Assembly: GCA_027022125.1 (NCBI GenBank)
Contig: JALVZI010000645.1
Coordinates: 1-15,291 of the forward strand
From: Anaerolineae bacterium
GTDB taxonomy: Bacteria; Chloroflexota; Anaerolineae; 4572-78
DNA length: 15,291 nt
Direction of reading: 5' to 3'
Shown here piece after piece: positions 1-6,663 of the stretch. Under the pieces are notes generated by a model that was given only the letters and a program-made list of their open reading frames with translations, searched no databases and was not told the origin of the DNA. Position 1 is the stretch's first letter; each line of letters begins with the position of its first letter. The translations under genes and the position numbers were made by a program.

Positions 1-1658
1 ACGATTTTGAATTGCCGCGCGCACTAACCCCAGATGACCTGAAAGCCATCGAAAAGCGAATGCGGAATATCATCAAAAAGAAATACGGGTTCGAGCGCCG
101 CGAATTGAGCGCGGAAGAAGCCAAAAAACTGTTCGCCGACCAACCCTACAAAATCGAACTGATTGAAGGGCTGGAATCGGGCGGGGTGGATGAAAACGGC
201 GAACCGCTCCCCGCAGATGAACGCCCGGTCATCAGCACCTATCAGCATGATACGTTTGTCGATTTGTGCCGCGGTCCGCATGTGGAAAATCTGGGCGAAA
301 TTAACCCCAAAGCATTCAAACTGCTCAGCATCGCCGGGGCATATTGGCGCGGCGACGAGCATCGCCAGCAGTTGCAGCGTATCTACGGCACGGCATGGGA
401 AACCCCCGCCGAACTGAAAGAATATCTGCAAAAGTTGGAAGAAGCGAAAAAACGCGACCATCGCAAGTTGGGGAAAGAGTTGGAACTGTTCACCACCAAC
501 GCCGATGAACTCGGTGGGGGGCTGATTCTGTGGCTGCCCAAAGGTGGTCTCATCCGCCATATTGCGGAAGAATTTTGCAAGCAGGAACACACAAAACACG
601 GATATGATATGGTATATTCGCCGCATATCGGCAAAAGCACGCTGTGGGAAACCAGCGGACACCTGTCTTTTTATAAAGATAGCATGTACTCGCCGATTGA
701 TATTGACGGGCAGGAATACTATCTCAAACCGATGAATTGCCCGTTCCACATTTTGATGTACAAAAATAGTCTGCACAGTTACCGCGATTTTCCGCTGCGA
801 TTTGCGGAATGGGGCACGGTCTATCGCTACGAGCGCAGCGGCACACTGCACGGATTGCTGCGCGTGCGCGGGTTCACGCAGGATGACGCGCATCATTTCT
901 GCCGCGAAGACCAAATGCCCGATGAAATTGATTTCGTGCTGAATTTCTCGCTGCACATTCTGCGCAGTTTCGGGTTCAGCGATTTTCATGCCTATCTCAG
1001 CACCCAACCGGCGGAAAAATCGGTGGGCGAGGCGTACAAATGGCGCGACGCGGAAACCGCGCTGGAAGCCGCGCTGAAACGCGCCGGTATTCCGTATGAT
1101 GTGGATGAAGGGGGCGGCGCGTTTTACGGACCCAAAATCGATATAAAAATCAGCGATGCCATCGGGCGCGAATGGCAACTGAGCACCATCCAATTCGATT
1201 TCAACCTGCCGGAACGTTTCGACCTGTCATACATCGGCGACGACGGCAAAGAGCATCGCCCGTACATGATTCACCGCGCGCTGCTGGGCAGTATGGAACG
1301 ATTTTTCGGCGTGCTGATTGAGCATTATGCGGGCGCGTTCCCGGTGTGGCTGTCGCCGGTGCAGGCAAAACTCATTCCCATCACCGACCGGAACAACGCC
1401 TACGCCGCCGATGTCGCCGCAAAATTGAAAGAAGCCGGTCTGCGGGTGGAAACGGATGACAGCAGCGAGCGGATGGGCAACAAAATTCGCAAAGCGCAAA
1501 AACAGAAAATCCCGTATATGCTCGTCATCGGCGATAAAGAGATGGAAGCGGGCGCAGTGGCGGTTCGGCTGCGTAACGGCGAAAATCTCGGCGCCATCCC
1601 GGTGGATGAGTTCATCGCTATGGCACAAAAAGCGGTTGCAGAAAAGGAAACGGTGTAA
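1..1658 (+). CDS. thrS: Threonyl-tRNA synthetase, 5'-truncated by the window edge
   Basis: Charges tRNA-Thr with threonine in the cytoplasm. The frame is already open at base 3 (reading DFELPRALTP), so the start codon lies outside the window; about 551 residues are visible of a family usually 580-640 long. The missing part is the TGS region and the beginning of the editing domain. The rest of the editing domain is present, with its CRGPH motif (Cys codon 267-269, His 279-281). The class II catalytic core follows. The three expected zinc ligands are visible: Cys in MNCPFH (738-740), His in DDAHHFC (891-893) and His in MIHRALLGS (1272-1274). MNCPFH replaces the more usual MNCPGH. Motif 2 reads RYERSGTLHGLLRVRGFTQD. 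The C-terminal anticodon-binding domain runs to the end (YMLVIGDKE). The TAA stop lies 2 bp before the dcd ATG, so the two are probably cotranscribed. Confidence 0.97.
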   Translation, partial: DFELPRALTPDDLKAIEKRMRNIIKKKYGFERRELSAEEAKKLFADQPYKIELIEGLESGGVDENGEPLPADERPVISTYQHDTFVDLCRGPHVENLGEINPKAFKLLSIAGAYWRGDEHRQQLQRIYGTAWETPAELKEYLQKLEEAKKRDHRKLGKELELFTTNADELGGGLILWLPKGGLIRHIAEEFCKQEHTKHGYDMVYSPHIGKSTLWETSGHLSFYKDSMYSPIDIDGQEYYLKPMNCPFHILMYKNSLHSYRDFPLRFAEWGTVYRYERSGTLHGLLRVRGFTQDDAHHFCREDQMPDEIDFVLNFSLHILRSFGFSDFHAYLSTQPAEKSVGEAYKWRDAETALEAALKRAGIPYDVDEGGGAFYGPKIDIKISDAIGREWQLSTIQFDFNLPERFDLSYIGDDGKEHRPYMIHRALLGSMERFFGVLIEHYAGAFPVWLSPVQAKLIPITDRNNAYAADVAAKLKEAGLRVETDDSSERMGNKIRKAQKQKIPYMLVIGDKEMEAGAVAVRLRNGENLGAIPVDEFIAMAQKAVAEKETV

Positions 1659-1660
1659 AC

Positions 1661-2215
1661 ATGACCATCAAATCGGATTTTTGGATTGAGAAAATGGCTC
1701 GCGAGCATGGGATGATTGAGCCGTATGTGGATAAACAGAAACGCGAAGGGGTGATTTCTTTCGGTCCGTCATCATACGGATATGATATTCGGGTGGCGGA
1801 TGAGTTCAAGATTTTCCACAATGCTCACGCCACTATCGTTGACCCGAAAGATTTCGACCACAATTCGTTCATCGAATTTAAAGGCGATATTTGCACCATC
1901 CCGCCGAATTCTTTCGCGCTGGCACGCAGTGTGGAATATATCCGTATGCCGCGCAATGTGACGGGGGTGGTGCTGGGCAAAAGCACGTATGCCCGCTGCG
2001 GTATCGTGACCAATTTTACGCCGCTGGAAGCCGGTTGGGAAGGGCATATCACCATCGAAATCAGCAATACCACTCCCCTGCCCGCCCGCATTTACGCCAA
2101 CGAAGGCATCGCGCAGATTTTGTTTTTTGAAAGCGATGAGGAATGTAAAACCAGTTACGCTGACCGCGCCGGAAAGTATCAGGGGCAAAAGGGTATCACC
2201 CTGCCGAAATTGTAG
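1661..2215 (+). CDS. dcd: dCTP deaminase
   Basis: Deaminates dCTP to dUTP, feeding dUMP and hence dTTP synthesis. The 184-residue product has the usual length for the family. Residues matching the E. coli enzyme are visible: Ser108 and Arg112 in LGKSTYARCG, and the catalytic Glu133 in HITIEISN (E. coli Ser111, Arg115, Glu138). The C-terminal lid reads SYADRAGKYQGQKG. The N-terminus MTIKSDFWIEKMA is typical of the trimeric Dcd family, which separates it from plain dUTPases; bifunctional DCD-DUT activity cannot be excluded by eye. The ATG is 2 bp after the thrS stop and has an AAGGA at 1644-1648 inside the end of thrS, which points to transcription from the thrS promoter. A heptameric repeat starts immediately after the TAG stop. 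Confidence 0.96.
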   Translation: MTIKSDFWIEKMAREHGMIEPYVDKQKREGVISFGPSSYGYDIRVADEFKIFHNAHATIVDPKDFDHNSFIEFKGDICTIPPNSFALARSVEYIRMPRNVTGVVLGKSTYARCGIVTNFTPLEAGWEGHITIEISNTTPLPARIYANEGIAQILFFESDEECKTSYADRAGKYQGQKGITLPKL

Positions 2216-2216
2216 G

Positions 2217-2244
2217 GTTTCTGGTTTCTGGTTCAAAGTTTCAT
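2217..2244 (+). repeat. Heptameric short tandem repeat (GTTTCTG type)
   Basis: Four consecutive 7-bp units follow the dcd stop codon: GTTTCTG, GTTTCTG, GTTCAAA, GTTTCAT. The same GTTTCAR / GTTCAAA heptads occur at 14137-14168, again directly behind a TAG stop. This resembles the short tandemly repeated repetitive (STRR-like) heptamers known from cyanobacteria and other large genomes. Function unknown. Confidence 0.6.
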
Positions 2245-2252
2245 CTATCGGC

Positions 2253-2287
2253 AAAAAACGTAGGGGCGGCTCGCGAGCCGCCCCTAC
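2253..2287 (-). terminator. 28-bp perfect palindrome with T6 tract; likely trxA terminator
   Basis: Positions 2260-2287 form a perfect 28-bp palindrome, each arm reading GTAGGGGCGGCTCG in its own direction. On the minus strand it is followed by GTTTTTTGC (A6 at 2253-2258 on the plus strand), which makes it a credible rho-independent terminator for trxA. On the plus strand no T-run follows, so for dcd it would be at best a processing or transcript-end hairpin. A GTAGGGGCG palindrome with CGCG at its centre also resembles dispersed palindromic repeats, so a mobile or repetitive origin is possible. Confidence 0.6.
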
Positions 2288-2297
2288 CGGATTCTCT

Positions 2298-2314
2298 CCC
2301 CCTCTCAAAGGGGG
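2298..2314. repeat. Small inverted repeat in the dcd/trxA convergent spacer
   Basis: CCCCCT (2298-2303) and AGGGGG (2309-2314) form a 6-bp stem around a CTCAA loop, 23 bp before the end of trxA on the convergent side. No T-tract is attached. It probably belongs to the same class of short dispersed intergenic repeats as its neighbours. No function is claimed. Confidence 0.4.
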
Positions 2315-2337
2315 AAAGGGTACATTTGCGAATTTGC

Positions 2338-2664
2338 TCAGTTCAACAGGTTGTCCACCCGCTGCTGAATCATCGGTTTGGGAGCCGCGCCGACCATTTG
2401 GTCTGCCACGTCGCCATTTTTGATGAACAGCATGGTCGGGATGCCGCGCACACCGTATTTCATCGCCCATTGCGGATTTTCATCGGTGTTCACTTTGGCA
2501 ACCAGAATTTTATCGCCATATTCTTTCGCCAAATCTTCCAAAATCGGGGCAATCAAACGGCACGGTGCACACCACGGCGCCCAAAAGTCAACAATCACCG
2601 GGGTGGTTGATTTCAATACTTTACTTTCAAATTCTGCATCTGTCACATGAATGATATTGTCCAT
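2338..2664 (-). CDS. trxA: Thioredoxin
   Basis: Cytosolic dithiol-disulphide oxidoreductase of 108 residues, standard single-domain length. The active site is W31-C32-A33-P34-C35, with the buried Asp26 (VDFWAP) and the cis-proline loop GIPTM (Pro76). WCAPC instead of WCGPC is a tolerated variant that may shift the redox potential slightly. There is no signal peptide. The ATG at 2662-2664 is preceded on the minus strand by an AAGGAG about 11 nt upstream. It lies 103 bp downstream of gyrA, but a near-consensus promoter (2743-2771) suggests independent transcription. It converges with dcd; the palindrome at 2253-2287 would terminate it. Confidence 0.97.
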   Translation of the reverse strand: MDNIIHVTDAEFESKVLKSTTPVIVDFWAPWCAPCRLIAPILEDLAKEYGDKILVAKVNTDENPQWAMKYGVRGIPTMLFIKNGDVADQMVGAAPKPMIQQRVDNLLN

Positions 2665-2742
2665 TGTAAAAAACTTCTCCTTAACTAAATTTCTGCTATT
2701 TGGACGCGGTTTGTTTTAAATCCTTACCTTTTTCCGGCGGAA

Positions 2743-2771
2743 GTTATAATATCTTTTGCAGTAATTGTCAA
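2743..2771 (-). promoter_or_regulatory. Near-consensus sigma70 promoter for trxA
   Basis: On the minus strand TTGACA (2766-2771), a 17-nt spacer and TATAAC (2743-2748) match the vegetative consensus at 11 of 12 positions. The -35 hexamer contains the TGA stop codon of gyrA (2768-2770). The predicted leader is about 70 nt. Confidence 0.75.
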
Positions 2772-5269
2772 TTTTCCGGATTGTCTGCGGTTTTCTCGAT
2801 TTCTTCGGCAGTGAGCAGTGCCACCGAAGCGACTGTATCGCCTTCATACAACCGCATTACCCGCGCCCCCCGTGTGGCGCGTCCCAATAGCGGAATTTGG
2901 CTCACGTTGGTGCGAATCATCTTCCCGTCGCCGGAAATGAGCGAAATATCTTCATTCCCCAAAACAACATGCATATCAATGATGGGTCCCGTGATGTCCG
3001 GTTCGCGGGAAAGGGTGCGAATGCCGACCCCGTACCGCGATTGCCGTCGGTACTGTTCCACCGGCGTGCGTTTGCCCAACCCGCGCGCAGTAACCACCAG
3101 CACCTGCCCCTGCGGCACAACCACATCCACCCCGGCGAGTTCATCCCCCGCCGCCAGCCGCATGGCATTCACCCCGGCGGCGGCGCGCCCCATCACCCGC
3201 ACGTCTTTTTCGGAGAACCGAATCGCCTGCCCGTTTTTCGATACCAGAATCAGGTCGTCATCGCCCGTGGTGAGTTTTACCCACCGCAGGGCATCGTCAT
3301 CATCCAGCGACAGCGCTATCAGCCCGCTGGGGCGCACAGACGCGAAAGCACCCAGCGCCACCCGCTTGATTTTCGCTTTGCGGGTGACCATCACCAGATA
3401 GTCGGCGTGCTCAAAAGACGACACCGCGATGGCGGCAGTGATTTTTTCGGCGGGGTTGATGTTGATGAGATTGACCACCGGAATACCTTTGGCGGTGCGT
3501 CCGGCATCGGGAATGCGCCACGCTTTTTCGGAATAGACCTTCCCGCGGTCGCTGAAATAGAGCACGGTATCGTGGGTGCTGGCGGCAAACAGCACCGTCA
3601 CATCGTCTTCATCGCGGGTGGTCATGCCGGTCACGCCGCGCCCGCCGCGTCCCTGCCGCCGGTATGTGGTGCTGGGAACCCGTTTGATATACCCGTTGCG
3701 GGTGATGGTCACCAGCACTTCTTCATCTTTGATGAGGTCTTCTTCGTTAAAATCGGTCACTTCTCCGGCGATGATTTGCGTGCGCCGCTCGTCGCCGTAT
3801 TTTTGTTTGATGTCCAGCATATCGTCTCGCACCAGTTGCAGAATTTTCTCGGGATGTTCCAGCAAATCCTGCAAATGAGCGATGGTGTCCATCACCTGTT
3901 TGTATTCATCTTCGATTTTCCGGCGTTCCAGCGCGGCGAGTCGACGCAATTGCATGTCTAAAATTGCCTGCGCCTGCAATTCCGACAGCCCGAAACGGGT
4001 CATCAACTCGCTGCGGGCGTGGTCGGCGCTTTCGCTGCTGCGGATGGTCTGAATCACGTCATCCAGATGGTTGAGCGCCAGCCGCAAGCCTTCCAAAACG
4101 TGCGCCCCCGCCTGCGCCTTTCTCACATCGAAGCGCGCGCGGCGGCTGAGCACGTCCCTCCGGTGTTCGATGAAAACGCGCAGCGCCATTTTCAGCGGCA
4201 TCAATCGCGGTTCGCCGTTGAGCAGCGCCAGCATATTCATACCGAAATTGGTTTGCAGCGCGGTATATTTGTACAGTTGATTGAGCACGCGGCGGGGTTG
4301 CGCGCCCCGTTTCAGTTCGATGATGATTGCCATCCCGTTGCGGTCGGATTCGTCGCGCAGGTCGGAAATATCTTTCAGCCGCCCATTTTTCACCAACTCG
4401 GCGATGCGAATCAGCAGGTTGGATTTGTTCAACTGATACGGTATTTCCGTGACCACAATCCGGTAGCGGTTGGCTTTTGTTTCTTGAATTTCCGCCACGG
4501 CGCGCATGGTAATCGAACCTTTGCCGGTGGCATACGCCTGTTTCAGGCTTTCGCTGCCCAAAACCTGCGCGCCGGTGGGAAAATCGGGACCTTTTACGAA
4601 TTGCATCAGGTCATCCACCGTCACATCATCCAGCGAGTCATAATGGTCAACCAAATAAACGATGGCATCTGCCAACTCATTGAGGTTGTGCGGCGGAATG
4701 TTGGTCGCCATACCGACGGCAATGCCGCTGGAGCCGTTGAGCAGCATGTTGGGAATACGTGCCGGCAGCACGGTCGGTTCCTGCAGCGACGAGTCGAAAT
4801 TGTCCTGCCAGTCCACCGTGTCTTTTTCAATATCCACCAGCATTTCCCCGGCGATGCGCGCCATTCGCGCTTCGGTATAGCGCATAGCGGCGGGACTGTC
4901 GCCATCAATCGAGCCGAAGTTCCCCTGCCCGTCCACCAGCGGATAGCGCATCGAAAAATCTTGCGCCATCCGCGCCATGGCATCATACACCGCGCTGTCG
5001 CCGTGCGGGTGATATTTCCCCAGCACATCGCCGACGATGCGCGCGCTTTTGCGGTATGGCGTGCCGGGGCGATTGCCCATATCGTACATAGCATACAAAA
5101 TTCGGCGGTGAACCGGTTTCAGCCCATCGCGGGCGTCGGGCAGGGCGCGGCTCACAATCACGCTCATGGCATAATCCAAATACGCCGCGCGCATCTCTTT
5201 TTCGATGTCCACGGCTCGCACCCGTCCGATGTTCATCGGGGTGGCAGTGTCGTCAATGGGATTGTCCAT
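2768..5269 (-). CDS. gyrA: DNA gyrase subunit A
   Basis: Breakage-reunion subunit of the A2B2 type II topoisomerase that introduces negative supercoils. The product has 833 residues. The catalytic tyrosine is Tyr131 in AAMRYTEARM. The quinolone-determining segment reads HPHGDSAVYD with Ser92 and Asp96, i.e. the wild-type residues (E. coli Ser83/Asp87). The C-terminal beta-pinwheel (from about residue 508) carries a GyrA box, QGRGGRG at 539-545, which identifies gyrase rather than topoisomerase IV (ParC). I chose the ATG at 5267-5269 because GGAG (5278-5281) sits 8 nt upstream; an in-frame TTG at 5287 lies before that site and is unlikely. The leader holds a 13-bp hairpin. No gyrB is adjacent. 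Confidence 0.97.
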   Translation of the reverse strand: MDNPIDDTATPMNIGRVRAVDIEKEMRAAYLDYAMSVIVSRALPDARDGLKPVHRRILYAMYDMGNRPGTPYRKSARIVGDVLGKYHPHGDSAVYDAMARMAQDFSMRYPLVDGQGNFGSIDGDSPAAMRYTEARMARIAGEMLVDIEKDTVDWQDNFDSSLQEPTVLPARIPNMLLNGSSGIAVGMATNIPPHNLNELADAIVYLVDHYDSLDDVTVDDLMQFVKGPDFPTGAQVLGSESLKQAYATGKGSITMRAVAEIQETKANRYRIVVTEIPYQLNKSNLLIRIAELVKNGRLKDISDLRDESDRNGMAIIIELKRGAQPRRVLNQLYKYTALQTNFGMNMLALLNGEPRLMPLKMALRVFIEHRRDVLSRRARFDVRKAQAGAHVLEGLRLALNHLDDVIQTIRSSESADHARSELMTRFGLSELQAQAILDMQLRRLAALERRKIEDEYKQVMDTIAHLQDLLEHPEKILQLVRDDMLDIKQKYGDERRTQIIAGEVTDFNEEDLIKDEEVLVTITRNGYIKRVPSTTYRRQGRGGRGVTGMTTRDEDDVTVLFAASTHDTVLYFSDRGKVYSEKAWRIPDAGRTAKGIPVVNLININPAEKITAAIAVSSFEHADYLVMVTRKAKIKRVALGAFASVRPSGLIALSLDDDDALRWVKLTTGDDDLILVSKNGQAIRFSEKDVRVMGRAAAGVNAMRLAAGDELAGVDVVVPQGQVLVVTARGLGKRTPVEQYRRQSRYGVGIRTLSREPDITGPIIDMHVVLGNEDISLISGDGKMIRTNVSQIPLLGRATRGARVMRLYEGDTVASVALLTAEEIEKTADNPEN

Positions 5270-5297
5270 AAATTTTACTCCATTCAAACAAAATACA

Positions 5298-5327
5298 CGC
5301 CTGCTGAAAATGGATTTTCAGCAGGCG
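5298..5327 (-). promoter_or_regulatory. Perfect 13-bp hairpin in the gyrA leader
   Basis: CGCCTGCTGAAAA (5298-5310) and TTTTCAGCAGGCG (5315-5327) pair perfectly around a 4-nt loop. On the minus (gyrA) strand the hairpin is followed by TGTATTTTGTTTG, an imperfect T-rich stretch, and the gyrA ribosome-binding site begins about 16 nt further on. It could be a terminator for the upstream repeat-protein gene, an attenuator of gyrA, or a stabilising 5' hairpin. The sequence alone does not decide. Confidence 0.55.
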
Positions 5328-5340
5328 GTGGCGTCCATTT

Positions 5341-5392
5341 TTCGCCGCAAATCGGGAGGATTCGCCGCGAATTTGCAGGATATTTTTCCTGC
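5341..5392 (-). promoter_or_regulatory. Repeats and second small hairpin in the gyrA leader
   Basis: TTCGCCGCAA (5341-5350) recurs as TTCGCCGCGA (5361-5370) with a 20-bp period. GCAGGA (5375-5380) pairs with TCCTGC (5387-5392) around TATTTT. These lie between the putative -10 at 5406-5411 and the 13-bp hairpin, so the predicted gyrA leader RNA (about 130 nt) would be structured along much of its length. Confidence 0.35.
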
Positions 5393-5405
5393 CTGCACAA
5401 GAGAA

Positions 5406-5411
5406 ATTATA
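5406..5411 (-). promoter_or_regulatory. Probable -10 box of the gyrA promoter
   Basis: A perfect TATAAT is read on the minus strand. The hexamer 17 nt upstream is TAGCGA, only a 3/6 match to the -35 consensus, so the promoter may depend on an activator or on supercoiling (gyrA promoters are often relaxation-stimulated). It lies in the 208-bp gap between the repeat-protein gene and gyrA. Confidence 0.45.
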
Positions 5412-5477
5412 CCTCAAATAGTCGTTTTTCGCTATTCTTCCCTCACCACACAGCAGGTCATTTCATTAAATAGTTTT

Positions 5478-6065
5478 TTACGGCAATTGTGATGAAAATG
5501 ACTCGTTCATCTGTTGCAGCATCCCCCGCAGTTGCTCGATGTACGGCATCAATCCGGTATCTTTCAGCGGGATATTCACCGGGATGTTCATATCGATGGG
5601 GACGCTGGTTTCGATGGGAATATCCAAATCGAGTTTCACTTTTTGCGTTTCGTTTATCGGCACGTTCATTTTGACCGGCACGTTCACTTCAATGGGGATG
5701 GTGATGTCGTTGATTTTCAGCGGAATTTGCGTTTTTATCTGCTGGTTGATGGGAATGGTCATATTTATGGGCACATCGATGGTTTTTTGAAATTTGACGG
5801 TTGTTTTGACCGGAATTTCATCATGCACGGGAACCGAAAATTGGATGGTGGCGCTTTCAAAATCGCTCAATCCGGCGACGGCTTGATCCACCGCCACCTG
5901 CGCCTGCTGTCCCATTACCTGCGCCCGCTGCAAAAAACCGAGCCACTGCCACAGCAAAAATCCGTTCAGCGCCAGCGAGGCAATCACCAGCACAAACAAA
6001 AAACTCAACATGGTTTTCACCGTGTTCGATAGCGGGGCGGGGTTGTTTTTTCCATACGAAGCCAT
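5478..6065 (-). CDS. Membrane-anchored protein with IP(I/V)N hexad repeats, unknown function
   Basis: Not recognised as a named family. The 195-residue product has a short polar N-terminus, one hydrophobic segment at about 17-41 (a TM helix, probably N-in with no cleavage site), a short linker to about residue 72, and then a repeat region at about 73-168. There Pro recurs at 79, 85, 99, 105, 115, 124, 130, 136, 150, 156, 162 and 166, mostly 6 residues apart, in units such as VPINMT, IPINQQ, IPIEVN, VPVKMN, IPIETS, VPIDMN. Alternating hydrophobic and polar residues with regular Pro suggest an extended beta or solenoid-like extracytoplasmic stalk. The C-terminal 25 residues look helical. The ATG at 6063-6065 is chosen because AAGGAG lies 7 nt upstream; a longer in-frame start at 6110 has no such site. 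Next gene downstream is gyrA, 208 bp away. Confidence 0.8.
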   Translation of the reverse strand: MASYGKNNPAPLSNTVKTMLSFLFVLVIASLALNGFLLWQWLGFLQRAQVMGQQAQVAVDQAVAGLSDFESATIQFSVPVHDEIPVKTTVKFQKTIDVPINMTIPINQQIKTQIPLKINDITIPIEVNVPVKMNVPINETQKVKLDLDIPIETSVPIDMNIPVNIPLKDTGLMPYIEQLRGMLQQMNESFSSQLP

Positions 6066-6341
6066 CAAATACTCCTTTTGCCAGCATAGTTCATTTTGGC
6101 TGACAATCATTTTTACAAATAGCCGGTTGTTGCCAATGCAGAATTAGGAAGCAAGAAGCAGGGAGTAAGGGATGTATTTTGTAACTGTTTATGGCAACAG
6201 ACACTACAACAGATTGGAAAAGGAACGGATTTGCGAAAGACGCGGATTTTCACTGATTTTTCTGTTTTTATCTGAACTGGTTGAAACTTTTTGTGTGACT
6301 GAATTTCAGCCACGAATTTCCACAAATTTCACGGATTTTTA
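6066..6341. other. Non-coding spacer with degenerate repeat-like sequence
   Basis: No convincing gene. It contains low-complexity, family-like stretches: a purine-rich GAAGCAAGAAGCAGG segment near 6148, and two related segments ending in CGGATTTT-CACTGATTTTT (from about 6243) and TTCACGGATTTTT (about 6328-6340). Such strings are typical of dispersed intergenic repeats in large bacterial genomes. A 70-codon open frame on the minus strand (6113-6325) has no ribosome-binding site and a composition that follows the repeats. The promoter of the repeat-protein gene should lie here, but no hexamer pair stands out. Confidence 0.5.
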
Positions 6342-6424
6342 ATGTCATTCCGGAATTTCCCGCAGGGAAATATCCGGAATCCATAGTGAAACACCGTGGA
6401 TTCCCGCTTTCGCGGGAATGACAT
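6342..6424. repeat. MITE-like palindromic element, 83 bp
   Basis: Terminal inverted repeats ATGTCATTCC (6342-6351) and GGAATGACAT (6415-6424) enclose nested stems: ATTTCCC/GGGAAAT near the left end, GGAATCCA/TGGATTCC in the middle, and ATTCCCGC-TTTC-GCGGGAAT at the right end. The last motif is widespread in bacterial dispersed palindromic repeats. There is no coding capacity, so it would depend on a transposase elsewhere if it is mobile. No clear target-site duplication is seen. Confidence 0.65.
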
Positions 6425-6532
6425 CATAAAAATTACCGATGATTTTTGTAATTTTGACACACTTTTCAAAAGTTTCATTTAGTTCTATGAGAGTAGCACA
6501 ACCGGTGGGAGATAGCAAGTGTTTTTGGGCAT

Positions 6533-6571
6533 AAAAAAGCCCCGGCTGGCGGGTTGGGGGGTAGCCGGGGC
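6533..6571 (-). terminator. Rho-independent terminator of the five-domain fusion gene
   Basis: On the minus strand GCCCCGGCT (6571-6563) pairs with AGCCGGGGC (6547-6539), a 9-bp GC-rich stem around a 15-nt C-rich loop. It is followed directly by TTTTTT (6538-6533). It lies about 90 nt after the stop codon of the 6664-10218 gene. Confidence 0.85.
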
Positions 6572-6577
6572 AACGTA

Positions 6578-6607
6578 CCGTCGGGGGGTATTGGGGGGTA
6601 CCGACGG
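6578..6607 (-). terminator. Second hairpin of a double terminator, C-rich loop
   Basis: CCGTCGG (6578-6584) and CCGACGG (6601-6607) form a 7-bp stem around a loop that reads TACCCCCCAATACCCC on the minus strand. There is no T-tract of its own. It directly precedes the T-tailed hairpin at 6533-6571, and both loops contain ACCCCCCAA, so the two look like duplicated units. Confidence 0.5.
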
Positions 6608-6663
6608 CACGACTATAATATAGCATGAACACGGGATTTTTGCAAAATTTTGTTGAATCCGCG

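Noticed and set aside
24..1193. Long open frame antisense to thrS
   Set aside because: Exact shadow of a well-conserved synthetase gene, with no ribosome-binding site and no recognisable protein features.
1661..2215. dUTPase
   Set aside because: The N-terminal half, the GKSTYAR loop and the SYADRAGKYQGQ lid are those of dCTP deaminase.
2768..5269. ParC (topoisomerase IV) instead of GyrA
   Set aside because: A GyrA box (QGRGGRG) and a full C-terminal pinwheel are present, which fits GyrA.
4019..5473. 484-codon open frame antisense to gyrA
   Set aside because: Overlaps the conserved gyrA coding sequence completely; its His/Arg-rich composition is typical of antisense frames in GC-biased genes.
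6113..6325. Possible 70-residue minus-strand gene in the 6066-6341 spacer
   Set aside because: No ribosome-binding site, no domain, and the sequence consists of degenerate repeat-like strings.
6614..6619. TATAAT on the plus strand as a promoter
   Set aside because: No -35 partner and no plus-strand gene downstream; it faces the 3' end of the fusion gene.
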